From the NCBI GenBank assembly GCA_026706075.1, contig JAPOZM010000103.1, positions 1 through 64,000 on the forward strand: DNA of 64,000 bases, written 5' to 3'. How positions within the stretch are numbered: position 1 is the stretch's first letter; the number at the start of each line of letters is the position of its first letter. The notes under the pieces were generated by a model. That model was not told the origin of the DNA and did not search any database. It worked only from the letters and a program-made list of their open reading frames with translations. Below are positions 17,584 to 25,732 of the stretch, piece by piece. The position numbers and the translations under genes were made by a program. The stretch is from Gemmatimonadaceae bacterium. Its GTDB lineage: Bacteria > Latescibacterota > UBA2968 > UBA8231.

Positions 17584-18320
17584 GGAACCCGATCCGCGAG
17601 GACCTGGCCGCCGGACGGCCCTCGGTGGGCTCGTGGCTCAACCTGGCATCCCCCCTGGCGGCGGAGGTCATGGCCGGCGCCGGATTCCCGTGGCTGTGCG
17701 TCGACGCCGAGCACGCCGCCTACGACATGGAGTCTGTCGCCCACTCCCTGCGCGCCATCGAGTCGCGGGGGGCCTTCCCCCTCGTGCGCGCCTGGGACCA
17801 CGACCCGGTGACCGCCGGCCGCCTCCTCGACGCCGGCGCCCGGGGGATCTGCTTCCCTCACGTGAGCAACCCCGAGCAGGCCGAGTCCCTGGCCCGGGCG
17901 ATGCGCTACCCGCCGCGGGGCACCCGCTCCTCGGGCACCGGCCGCTGCGTCACCCTCGATCCCGCCTACCGGTCCCTGGCCGACGACGACGTGCTCTGCA
18001 TCCCCCAGATCGAGGACCCCGAGGGCATCGACAAGGCCGAGGCGATCGCCCGCGTCGAGGGGGTCGACATCGGCTTCCTGGGGCCCAGCGACCTGGCCCT
18101 GGCCATGGGCGTGGAGCCCGGCAGCGGCGAGCACGAGACCGCCCTGCAGCGGTTCCGCGAGGGCTGCGCCCGGGCCGGGACCCCCTCGGGCATCCCGGCG
18201 GCCGACGGGGCCGCGGCGAGGCGGCGGATCGCCGAGGGCTTCCTGTTCATCGACCTGGCCAACGACTTCCGCTTCCTGCAGCAGGCGGCGGAGGCGGAGT
18301 TGGAGACGGCCCGGGCCTGA
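17580..18320 (+). CDS. HpcH/HpaI-family class II aldolase
   Basis: Metal-dependent pyruvate aldolase of 246 aa. It shows WLCVDAEHAAYD (the conserved Asp-x-Glu-His), GARGICFPHVSNPEQAE, and the metal-binding CIPQIEDPEG followed by DIGFLGPSDLALAMG (GPxDL). Family members cleave 2-keto-3-deoxy sugar acids or 4-hydroxy-2-oxo acids to pyruvate plus an aldehyde. The start overlaps the creatininase stop (ATGA). With the kinase and dehydratase that follow, it supplies the cleavage step of a sugar-acid route. Confidence 0.9.
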   Translation: MRNPIREDLAAGRPSVGSWLNLASPLAAEVMAGAGFPWLCVDAEHAAYDMESVAHSLRAIESRGAFPLVRAWDHDPVTAGRLLDAGARGICFPHVSNPEQAESLARAMRYPPRGTRSSGTGRCVTLDPAYRSLADDDVLCIPQIEDPEGIDKAEAIARVEGVDIGFLGPSDLALAMGVEPGSGEHETALQRFREGCARAGTPSGIPAADGAAARRRIAEGFLFIDLANDFRFLQQAAEAELETARA

Positions 18321-18387
18321 AGCGCGCGGCCCCGGTCCCGGGGAGCCGGAGCGGCCCGGCCAGACGCACATCCCCCGGAAGGTGGAG

Positions 18388-19314
18388 ATGGCGGTCCTCA
18401 ACTTCGGCTCCCTCAACATCGACCACGTATATCACGTCGATCACGTGGTTCGGCCCGGGGAGACCCTGGCCGGCCGCGGCTACCGGGTCTTCGCCGGCGG
18501 CAAGGGGGCCAACCAGTCGGCGGCCCTGGCCCTGGCCGGGGCGCCGGTGGCCCACGCCGGCCGCGTCGGGCGGGACGGCCGCTGGCTGGTGGACGGCCTG
18601 TCGGCCCTCGGCGTCGACGTGGCCCACGTGGTCGTCGACGAGGAGGAACCGACCGGCCACGCGGTCATCCAGGTCGAGGAGGAGAGCGGGGAGAACGCCA
18701 TCGTCCTCTTCCCCGGCTGCAACCAGCGCATCGCCCCGGATCAGGTCCGGACCTGTCTATCCTCCCTCGATATAGGTGACATTTTGTTGTTGCAGAATGA
18801 GATCAACGGCATATCGGAAATCCTCTCCGAGGCCGCCGGCCGGGGTCTCAGAGCGTGCCTGAACCCGGCTCCCTACGGACCCGAGGTGGCCGACTATCCC
18901 CTGGACCGGGTCGATCTTCTGATCGTCAACCGCACCGAGGCGGTTGGTCTTTGCGGGGACCCGGCCGTCGCCGAGGAAGCCGAGGTCGGTCAGCTCCTGG
19001 CCGGCGTTCGGTCCCGGGTGCCCGAACAGACCGAGATCCTGCTGACCCTGGGCGCCGGGGGCGCCGTCCTCGACGGACCCGCCGGGAGGCTCTGCAGCCC
19101 CGCCCTGTCGGCTGGCGCCGCCGTCGACACCACCGGCGCCGGCGACACCTTCATCGGCTACTTCCTGGCCGCCCGCCTGGCCGGCGCCGGCGACGAGACC
19201 TGCCTGCGCCGGGCCGCCGCCGCGGCCTCTCTCTGCGTCACCCGGCCGGGGGCCCGCGACGCCATCCCGCGGCGGGACGAGGTGGACTGTTTCCTGGGAG
19301 GAGGGACCCCGTGA
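18388..19314 (+). CDS. PfkB-family carbohydrate kinase
   Basis: Ribokinase-like sugar kinase of 308 aa. The substrate-side motif is GGKGANQSAALALAGA near residue 40, and the C-terminal ATP and catalytic motif is DTTGAGDTFIGYF, with Asp as catalytic base. VQVEEESGENAIVLFPGCN and NPAPYGPEVADY fit the ribokinase/KDG-kinase group. ATG 18388 is chosen over GTG 18382 because GGAAGG stands 5 nt before it. Likely phosphorylates the keto-deoxy sugar acid made by the next gene product (inference); ribose is the alternative. Confidence 0.88.
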   Translation: MAVLNFGSLNIDHVYHVDHVVRPGETLAGRGYRVFAGGKGANQSAALALAGAPVAHAGRVGRDGRWLVDGLSALGVDVAHVVVDEEEPTGHAVIQVEEESGENAIVLFPGCNQRIAPDQVRTCLSSLDIGDILLLQNEINGISEILSEAAGRGLRACLNPAPYGPEVADYPLDRVDLLIVNRTEAVGLCGDPAVAEEAEVGQLLAGVRSRVPEQTEILLTLGAGGAVLDGPAGRLCSPALSAGAAVDTTGAGDTFIGYFLAARLAGAGDETCLRRAAAAASLCVTRPGARDAIPRRDEVDCFLGGGTP

Positions 19315-20435
19315 GGATCACCCGCCTGGAGGTGACCCCCGTCAGGCCCCGGGGCCTGCTGCTGCGGGTGCACACCGACGAGGGCCTGGTCGGGTACGGG
19401 TCGCCCATGAACTACGAGCACGGACGCACCGTCGAGCGGGCCCTGATGGACATGGCCGACTACCTCGTCGGCCGGGACCCGCGCCGGATCGAGGATCACT
19501 GGCAGGCCCTCTTCCGCTCTTCCTACAGCCGTCAGATGCCGATCCTGCTCGCCGCCCTCAGCGGCCTCGACATGGCCTGCCTGGACATCCTCGGCAAGTC
19601 CCTCGACGCGCCGGTCTGGAGGCTCCTGGGCGGCCCCGTCCGCGACCGGATCCGGGTCTACTCCTCCGTCGGCGGCCCCTCGCCCGGGGAGTACGCGGCC
19701 AACGCCCGGTCGGTCGTGGCGAAGGGGTTCACGGCGGTCAAGATGACCCCCTTCCCGGAGCCCGTGCGCTACATCGATACGCCGGCCGTGGTCGACGACG
19801 TCGTCGCCCGGGTCGCCGCGGTGAGGGAGGCGGTGGGCGCCGGCGTCGACGTGGCCATCGACTTCCACCGCGCCGTGAGCCCGGCCATGGCCCGGATCCT
19901 GGTGAAGGAGCTGGAGCCCCTGCGGCCGATGTTCGTCGAGGAGCCCACCCACCCGGAGAACGTGGACGCCCTGCTCGAGATCACCCGCTCCACGTCGATC
20001 CCCATCGCCACCGGCGAGCGCAACACCACCCGCTGGGGCTTCCGGGAGATCTGCGAGAAGAAGGCGGCCGCCGTCCTGCAGCCCGACATCCGCCACTGCG
20101 GCGGCATCCTCGAGATGCGCCGGATCGCCGCCTACGCCGAGGTTCACTACCTCGCCGTGGCCCCCCACTCGGCCGCCGACGCCGTCGGCGTGGCCGCCTC
20201 CCTGCAGGCCATGGCCGCCACCCCCAACTTCCTGATCCAGGAGTTCGGCGGCGGCACCGGCGAGGGCCTCTTCACCGCGCCCCTGCGCTTCGAGGACGGG
20301 TTCGTGCCCCTGCCCGAGGGCCCCGGACTCGGGATCGAGATCGATCCGGCGGGCCTGGAGGCCCACCGCCTCACCGACTGGCCGCTGCGGGCCATGCGCC
20401 GCTCGGCCGAGGACGGCTCGGTTTCGGATACCTGA
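19311..20435 (+). CDS. Enolase-superfamily sugar-acid dehydratase (DgoD/mandelate racemase-like)
   Basis: Mg-dependent dehydratase of 374 aa. Metal ligands Asp184, Glu210 and Glu236 and catalytic His186 and His286 are all seen (IDFHRA, FVEEPTHPEN, ATGERNTT, VAPHSAAD). These positions lie within one residue of those known for E. coli D-galactonate dehydratase, so dehydration of a hexonate or similar acid sugar to a 2-keto-3-deoxy acid is expected. GTG 19311 overlaps the kinase stop (GTGA) and follows GGGAGGAGGG. The exact sugar acid is not deducible. Confidence 0.88.
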   Translation: MRITRLEVTPVRPRGLLLRVHTDEGLVGYGSPMNYEHGRTVERALMDMADYLVGRDPRRIEDHWQALFRSSYSRQMPILLAALSGLDMACLDILGKSLDAPVWRLLGGPVRDRIRVYSSVGGPSPGEYAANARSVVAKGFTAVKMTPFPEPVRYIDTPAVVDDVVARVAAVREAVGAGVDVAIDFHRAVSPAMARILVKELEPLRPMFVEEPTHPENVDALLEITRSTSIPIATGERNTTRWGFREICEKKAAAVLQPDIRHCGGILEMRRIAAYAEVHYLAVAPHSAADAVGVAASLQAMAATPNFLIQEFGGGTGEGLFTAPLRFEDGFVPLPEGPGLGIEIDPAGLEAHRLTDWPLRAMRRSAEDGSVSDT

Positions 20436-20456
20436 TGTCTGGGGGTTGCCGGAATC

Positions 20457-20531
20457 TGGTGAGCCGGGTGGGGATCGAACCCACGACCAATGGCTTAAAA
20501 GGCCACTGCTCTACCACTGAGCTACCGGCCC
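20457..20531 (-). tRNA. tRNA-Lys (anticodon TTT)
   Basis: Cloverleaf on the minus strand: 7-bp acceptor (GGGCCGG with CCGGCTC, one G-U), D arm GCTC/GAGC, anticodon stem GTGGC/GCCAT around loop CTTTTAA (anticodon TTT), T arm GTGGG-TTCGATC-CCCAC, discriminator A and an encoded CCA. It sits between two convergent operons. Antisense reading of this tRNA gives a familiar spurious short protein. Confidence 0.96.
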
Positions 20532-20564
20532 TACGGATGAAGAAGAGCTTCGGTCGAAACCGGG

Positions 20565-21851
20565 TCAACGCCCCCGGCGGTCCCGGACGGGGCCCGCCTC
20601 GGCGCGGGCGAAGAGCCGGGCCCACTCCTTCGAGCCGTCGTCGGGGGTGATCTCCAGGCGCGTGCCCTCCATCTGGGCCGGTCCGTTCCCGGAGCCGAAA
20701 TACGAGTATCCCTGGGCCGGGCTGGCCATGTGCAGGCAACTGCCGTCGGGCCACACGACGGTGCTCAGCAGCCGCGGCCTGGGCAGCTCGTAGGGCTGGC
20801 CCTGCCTGGCGAAGGGCTCGATCTCCGAGTCGGGCACGCGGAAGCGCTCGACGGCCTCCTCGTCGACCTCGACGCCGAGGCCCGGGCCCTCCGGGACCTG
20901 GTGGAACCCGCCCACGACCTCGATCGGCTTCTTCAGGAGGTGGTGGCTGTAGAGGTTGAGGCAGGTGATCGCCGGCCAGGTGGCGTGGCTGAGTACGGCT
21001 CCCAGGTGGGCGGCCCAGGTCGTCATCAGGCCGTTGCCCACCAGCTGCAGCCAGAAGGGCATCTGGGCCTCGGCGGACAGCTCCCCCTGGCGCATGACCG
21101 AGCTCTTGCCGCCCGAGACCACGAAGCCGTCGCAGACCTCCTCGCGGACGCAGGTGATGTACGGGGGGCCCCCGAAGTGCATGGCGACGGGGCGGGAGGT
21201 GGCGCGGCGGATCTGGCGGTTGCCGAGCAGGTCGCCCTGCGGGATCGGGGTCTCGAACATGGCCACGTTCCCGAAGGGCTCGAGGCGGCCGATGATGGGG
21301 ATCGCGGCGGCCGCGTTCTGCCAGGTGCCGTTCGGGTCGAGGTCGAGCTTGAAGTGAGGGGGGACCACCCGGGAGATCGCCTCCACCTGGGCGACGATGT
21401 CCCACCAGGGGCGCGGCTTGTTCTTGAAGCTGGTGTAGCCCGCGGCCACGGCGTCGGCCGCCTCGGCCGCCCAGTCCTCGGGAGAAGCGTCGATCGACCA
21501 CCAGCTGATCGGCACCCAGTCCCGCTGGATGGTGCCCAGGAGCCGGTGCACGGGGACCTCCAGGGCCTGGCCCATCAGGTCGAAGACCGCCATCTGCAGG
21601 CCGCTGCCGAGGCTGTCGTCGTTCATCACCTCGGCGGCGGGCCTCCCCTTGACGCGTGCCACGGCGTCGTCGGAGACCCGGGCCCAGGTGTAGTGCACCA
21701 CCGTCTCGCCCCAGCCCACGTGGCCGCTGTCGGAGGTGACCCGGCACAGCTCCAGGACCGACCAGTTGTAGACCTCGCGGGCCGTGATCTTCTGCTGGCG
21801 CTGGGTGAAGGGCACGTTCACCACGATCCGCTCGACGTCGACGATCTTCAT
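20565..21851 (-). CDS. Enolase-superfamily protein, mandelate-racemase-like, variant metal site
   Basis: A 428-aa enolase-superfamily member. It has the capping domain (MKIVDVERIVVNVPF, GWGETVVHYTW), a Lys pair in YTSFKNKPRPWW, and the first two metal ligands in FKLDLDPNGTW and FETPIPQGD. At the third strand, where Glu is usual, the sequence is RPVAMHFGGPP, suggesting His replaces Glu. The chain is longer than most relatives and has a C-terminal extension (about residues 370-428). It is last in the operon isomerase-Gfo-Gfo-this gene, with ATG 21851 overlapping the preceding stop (ATGA). Likely a sugar-acid dehydratase or epimerase, with low certainty on the reaction. Confidence 0.75.
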   Translation of the reverse strand: MKIVDVERIVVNVPFTQRQQKITAREVYNWSVLELCRVTSDSGHVGWGETVVHYTWARVSDDAVARVKGRPAAEVMNDDSLGSGLQMAVFDLMGQALEVPVHRLLGTIQRDWVPISWWSIDASPEDWAAEAADAVAAGYTSFKNKPRPWWDIVAQVEAISRVVPPHFKLDLDPNGTWQNAAAAIPIIGRLEPFGNVAMFETPIPQGDLLGNRQIRRATSRPVAMHFGGPPYITCVREEVCDGFVVSGGKSSVMRQGELSAEAQMPFWLQLVGNGLMTTWAAHLGAVLSHATWPAITCLNLYSHHLLKKPIEVVGGFHQVPEGPGLGVEVDEEAVERFRVPDSEIEPFARQGQPYELPRPRLLSTVVWPDGSCLHMASPAQGYSYFGSGNGPAQMEGTRLEITPDDGSKEWARLFARAEAGPVRDRRGR

Positions 21852-22918
21852 GTTCCCACCTCCACGCGGCCACCGCTCCGGGCCGCGGCGTAGGCCGCCT
21901 CCACGAAGCGCATCGCCCGCAGGGCGTCGTCGCCGCCGGTGACGAAGGCCCCGCCCATGCGCGCCGCGGCGGCGAAGCGGCGCACGAACTCCCATCCCAG
22001 GCCGCCGCCGTACCCGGTCCCCTCCGGCGGCTCGAGGGTGACCACCTCGGGCCCGGGGCCCTCGCTGCGCGGGCCTTCGCTGTGGATGTACAGGCTGTTC
22101 TGCCGCCCCACGAAATCGAAGTGCGGCCAGACGATCTCGCCGAGGTCGCCGCGCAGGGTGATGCCGATGTCCCCGTAGCGCTGGCGCAGCACGTAGCCAG
22201 CGTGCAGGCTGCCGAGGGCGCCGCCCTGGAGGGTGAAGGAGACGGCGGCCATGTCCTCCACGTCGATCTCGCGGTTGAAGGTGGCGGTGAAGCCGGAGAC
22301 CGAGCCGTATTCCTGCCCCGTCAGGTAGCGGACGAGGTCGATGTGGTGGATCGCCAGCCAGTGCAGGATGCCGCCGCCGGCGACCTCCCCGCGGAAGAGC
22401 CAGTGCCCGGGGTTTCGCTGGCGCACCGAGCTGGTGACCATGCGCGCCTCGATCGACTGGACCCGCCCGATCGCCTGCTCCTCCACCACCAGGCGGCGGA
22501 TGCGGCGCGCCGCCGGCTGCAGGCGGTTGAGGAACCCGGGCGCCCAGATCGTGCCTCCCTTGGCGGCGGCCTCGTTGAGGCGCTCGATGTCGCCGGAGTT
22601 GCGCCCGGCCGGCTTCTCGACGATGCAGGGCAGGCCCCCGGCCAGCAGCTTCGAGCCGATCTCGGCGGCCTGGTCGTTGCGCACAGACACGAGGGCCGCG
22701 TCGGGCCGGACGGACGGCTCGAGGAGGTCCTCGGGCGAGACGGCCTCGGCCTCCTCCGGGACCTCCGGGCGGGCGCCGGCCTCGTCGACGTCGCAGACCA
22801 GCAGCCGGCCGGCCTCCGGCAGGGTGTGAACGGTCTCGAGCCAGCCCCGGCTGTGTGGGGCGGTCAGACCGACCAGGGCCAGGGTCAGGGGCTTGCCGGT
22901 GGCTTCGGACTCAGTCAT
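21848..22918 (-). CDS. Gfo/Idh/MocA-family oxidoreductase
   Basis: A 356-aa predicted dehydrogenase. The Rossmann half starts LTLALVGLTAPHSRGW and contains DAALVSVRNDQAAEIG; the catalytic loop is VEKPAGRNSGDIERL. In the C-terminal half, GGGILHWLAIHHIDLVRYLT carries the conserved His region. ATG 22918 overlaps the stop of the preceding Gfo gene, and its own stop overlaps the next start, so three genes are coupled in series. The paired Gfo enzymes next to an isomerase-type barrel suggest stepwise oxidation and reduction of a sugar or inositol-like substrate (inference). Confidence 0.87.
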   Translation of the reverse strand: MTESEATGKPLTLALVGLTAPHSRGWLETVHTLPEAGRLLVCDVDEAGARPEVPEEAEAVSPEDLLEPSVRPDAALVSVRNDQAAEIGSKLLAGGLPCIVEKPAGRNSGDIERLNEAAAKGGTIWAPGFLNRLQPAARRIRRLVVEEQAIGRVQSIEARMVTSSVRQRNPGHWLFRGEVAGGGILHWLAIHHIDLVRYLTGQEYGSVSGFTATFNREIDVEDMAAVSFTLQGGALGSLHAGYVLRQRYGDIGITLRGDLGEIVWPHFDFVGRQNSLYIHSEGPRSEGPGPEVVTLEPPEGTGYGGGLGWEFVRRFAAAARMGGAFVTGGDDALRAMRFVEAAYAAARSGGRVEVGT

Positions 22919-23904
22919 GGGGCGGACTCCATGGCGACGGGGCGTCCTTCGCGGGAGGAACGGTAGATCGCCTCCAGGAGCGCCACCGTGCGCCGGCCCT
23001 CGCGGCCGTCGACGCGCACGGGGGTGCCCTTCTCGAGGCAGGAGACGATGTCCTCGACGATGTTGTGCAGCGGATTGTCCACGGAGGCGAGCTTCTCCTC
23101 CAGGCCGTCGCCGAAGCAGCGCGCCTCGCCGCTGAGGACGGCGTCGATGAGGACGCCGCCCTCGGTGCCGTGGACTTCGGCGCTGAAGTAGGCGCTCTCG
23201 GGAAAGGTGGTGGTGCCGACGATGCCGCCGCGGGCGCCGTTGGCATAGCGCAGGATCGCCATGCCCACGTCCTCGGTCTCGATCTCGTGATTGAGGACCG
23301 CCGCCTCGCCGTAGACCTGCACGGGATCGCCCATGAACCACACCAGCAGGTCGATGAGGTGCGATCCCTGGTTGGCCAGGGAGCCGCCGCCGTCCATCCT
23401 CCAGGTGCCGCGCCAACCGCCGCCGTGGGCGAAGTAGTCGTCGGAGCGGAACCACTTGAAGCGCACCTCGCCGAGCAGGGGCCGCCCGAGCCAGCCCTCG
23501 CGCAGGGCCGTGGCGACTCGGAAGTTGGTGTCCACGTAGCGGCTCTGGTAGTCGACGGCCAGCTGCACGCCGGAGCCGTCGGCGGCCGCGATGAGACGGT
23601 CGCAGGCCTCGGTGGAGACGTCCATCGGCTTGGTGGTGACCACGTGCTTGCCGGCCTCGGCGCAGCGCACCCCCAGCTCGCCGTGGAGGCCGCTCGGGGT
23701 CATGACCATGACCACGTCCACGTCGGCGCGTCCGAGGACGTCGTCGAGATCGGTCACGGCGTCGCAGGACAGCTCCTCGCCGACCTCGCGGGCCAGGGGT
23801 TCCCGCAGGTCGCAGACGCAACGCAGCTCGGCCCCGGCCGTCTCGTGGATCAGGCGGGCGCGGCCCCGCCCCATACCGAGGCCGACGACGGCGAATCCCG
23901 GCAT
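22915..23904 (-). CDS. Gfo/Idh/MocA-family oxidoreductase
   Basis: A 329-aa dehydrogenase with the NAD(P) motif VVGLGMGRGRARLIHE, DVDVVMVMTPSGLHGEL, and the catalytic Lys in VVTTKPMDVSTEA (TKP in place of EKP). In the C-terminal half, GGSLANQGSHLIDLLVWFMG has the conserved His. It is coupled at both ends: the start shares a base with the isomerase stop (TGATG) and the stop overlaps the next Gfo start. Substrate unknown. Confidence 0.89.
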   Translation of the reverse strand: MPGFAVVGLGMGRGRARLIHETAGAELRCVCDLREPLAREVGEELSCDAVTDLDDVLGRADVDVVMVMTPSGLHGELGVRCAEAGKHVVTTKPMDVSTEACDRLIAAADGSGVQLAVDYQSRYVDTNFRVATALREGWLGRPLLGEVRFKWFRSDDYFAHGGGWRGTWRMDGGGSLANQGSHLIDLLVWFMGDPVQVYGEAAVLNHEIETEDVGMAILRYANGARGGIVGTTTFPESAYFSAEVHGTEGGVLIDAVLSGEARCFGDGLEEKLASVDNPLHNIVEDIVSCLEKGTPVRVDGREGRRTVALLEAIYRSSREGRPVAMESAP

Positions 23905-24776
23905 CAGAGGACTCCGCCCTTGAAGAACTGGGCCACGTGGTCGCGTCCGCGGATCAAACCCTCCTGCTGCAGCAGGGGCGTGTCCCAGAAGTGGTGGTCC
24001 TCCAGCTCGACGCTGAGCACGCCGTCGTAGCCGATCTCCTGCAGGCGGCGCACCACGACCTGCCAGTCGACCACCCCCTCGCCGGGGATCGTGTAGCGCC
24101 ACCAGCCTTCCCCGAAGCCGTAGGTGCGCGAGTAGCTCTCGCCGAGGATGCCGCTCTCGTAGAGCTTCTCGGGCAGGATCTCCGTGTCCTTCAGGTGCAC
24201 GTGATGGACCCTGTCGCTGAACTCGTGGAGCAGGCGCAGGTGGTCGATCCGCAGGCGGACGAAGTGGGAGGGGTCGTAGCAGATGCCCAGGTTGGGGGAC
24301 GGCACGGCCTCGAAGATGCGCCGCAGGCTCTCCGGGGTGCAGCCCAGGTTGCCGTACCAGGGGGCGCCCCCGGGCCACGGCTCGATGGCGATCTTCACCC
24401 CCACCTTCTCGGCGTGCTTCACCACCTTGGGGTAGACCTTCTCGAAGATCTCGAAGGTCTCGGCCCGGCTCTGGGTCGGCTCCGCCGGGCCGAGCACCGT
24501 GAAGCAGGTCGTGCCGCCGTGGCGGGAGATCGCCGTGAGGTCCCTCTTGAGCGCGTTCAGGGCCTTGCGGCGCTGGGCGGCGTCGTTGGACAGCAGCCCC
24601 CCGCCGCGGACGTCGCAGGTGCCGATGGTCAGGGACAGCTCCGCGCAGGTCCTGGCCATCTGCGCCGTCAGGGGCGGCGTGTCGACGGCGTCGAAGCCGT
24701 TCTCCCCGAGCCACTTGCAGTAGCCCTCGAAGCCGATGTCCCGGGCGAACCCCGGCAGTCGCGTCCCGATCTTCAT
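23904..24776 (-). CDS. Sugar phosphate isomerase/epimerase (AP-endonuclease-2-like TIM barrel)
   Basis: A 290-aa TIM barrel of the xylose-isomerase-like/IolE-IolI group. Metal-site residues are visible at Glu in IAIEPWPGGAP, Asp and His in ICYDPSHFVRLR, His in VHHVHLKDTEI and Glu in LSVELEDHHFW. Such enzymes isomerise or epimerise keto sugars or dehydrate inosose, and often sit next to Gfo/Idh genes, as here. ATG 24776 follows GGGAGAGAGA. A TTGACA (24833-24828, minus strand) lies upstream, but no clear -10 is seen. Confidence 0.86.
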   Translation of the reverse strand: MKIGTRLPGFARDIGFEGYCKWLGENGFDAVDTPPLTAQMARTCAELSLTIGTCDVRGGGLLSNDAAQRRKALNALKRDLTAISRHGGTTCFTVLGPAEPTQSRAETFEIFEKVYPKVVKHAEKVGVKIAIEPWPGGAPWYGNLGCTPESLRRIFEAVPSPNLGICYDPSHFVRLRIDHLRLLHEFSDRVHHVHLKDTEILPEKLYESGILGESYSRTYGFGEGWWRYTIPGEGVVDWQVVVRRLQEIGYDGVLSVELEDHHFWDTPLLQQEGLIRGRDHVAQFFKGGVL

Positions 24777-24878
24777 TTCTCTCTCCCACTTGAGGCGGCA
24801 GGCAACGGTGAGAGACGGCGGTGAACCTGTCAAGCGGCCTCGCCGACGGAGGGTACGGCCCCTATCGTTGTCAGCCCT

Positions 24879-24898
24879 CCGGCGCCGGCCGGCGCCGG
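24879..24898. repeat. 20-bp perfect palindrome upstream of creatininase copy 2
   Basis: CCGGCGCCGGCCGGCGCCGG, about 50 bp before ATG 24950, in the divergent gap with the isomerase operon. It could form a hairpin in the leader or be an operator, but GC-rich chance symmetry is possible. Confidence 0.3.
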
Positions 24899-24949
24899 CA
24901 AGGGGGCGACGCCACCTTCCCCCAGAAACCGAAAGGACTGGATCCCGCC

Positions 24950-25720
24950 ATGAATCTCGTCACCAGCGGCGACCGGGAGCGCCGCGTCTTCGTCGGCGAC
25001 CTGTCGCGCAAGGAGTTCCGCCAGCGCCTGGAAGCCGGCACCCTGGAGGCGGCGATCGTGCCGACGGCCGCCACCGAGCAGCACAACGAGCACCTGGAGA
25101 TGATCCACGACTCCCTGCACGCCACCTGGATGGCGGAGCAGGCCGCCTTGCGCCTCTACCCGCGCGCCGTGGTCACCTCGCCCGTCTGCGTGGGCGTATC
25201 CGAGCACTGGATGGCCCACCGGGGCACGCTGACGGTGCGCCCCGAGATCTTCTGCGAGTACGTCTTCGACATCTGCCACTCCATGACTCGCGCCGGCGTG
25301 CGCAACGTGCTCATCCTCAACGGCCACGGGGGCAACGTGAAGCCCTTGATGCGCCGCCTCGACGAGTACCGCGACCGCCTCGGAGCGGAGGTGAACCTGA
25401 GGTTCCAGTCGTACTGGGACGTGTACGACCCGGCCCTCGTGAGCGCCACCATGGACCACCAGCGCCTGCCGGGGCACGCCGACGAGTTCGAGACCTCGAC
25501 GATGCTGGTGCTGGCGCCCGAGCGCGTTCACGCCGGGGATATCGAGGACGAGGCGTCGAAGGTTGCCAGCCGCGAGAAGGGAGAGAAGCTGCTGGAGCCC
25601 GCCGTGGCCGGCGTCGCCCGCGTCGTGGAGCGCATGATCGCCGGCGAGGAGGTGGACCAGCCGCCCGTCACCTTCCGCGGCGGCGGCCGCACCCACATGA
25701 TCACCAACGAGCCGGTCTGA
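24950..25720 (+). CDS. Creatininase-family metal-dependent amidohydrolase (copy 2)
   Basis: A 256-aa paralogue of the 16846 gene. It shares the variant metal motif TEQHNEHLEMIHD, SEHWMAHRGTLTVRP and FETSTMLV, and has the standard NGHGGN. Expected to hydrolyse a C-N bond in a small cyclic or linear amide. ATG 24950 is chosen over ATG 24821, which would add a poorly conserved 43-residue leader. It is a lone rightward gene between two leftward operons of sugar-type oxidoreductases, divergent from the isomerase operon, and may act with them. Confidence 0.84.
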   Translation: MNLVTSGDRERRVFVGDLSRKEFRQRLEAGTLEAAIVPTAATEQHNEHLEMIHDSLHATWMAEQAALRLYPRAVVTSPVCVGVSEHWMAHRGTLTVRPEIFCEYVFDICHSMTRAGVRNVLILNGHGGNVKPLMRRLDEYRDRLGAEVNLRFQSYWDVYDPALVSATMDHQRLPGHADEFETSTMLVLAPERVHAGDIEDEASKVASREKGEKLLEPAVAGVARVVERMIAGEEVDQPPVTFRGGGRTHMITNEPV

Positions 25721-25732
25721 CCTCCGGCGGCC

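Noticed and set aside
20435..20650. Short rightward frame over the tRNA-Lys
   Set aside because: Its protein is the well-known artefact of translating the complement of a tRNA gene.
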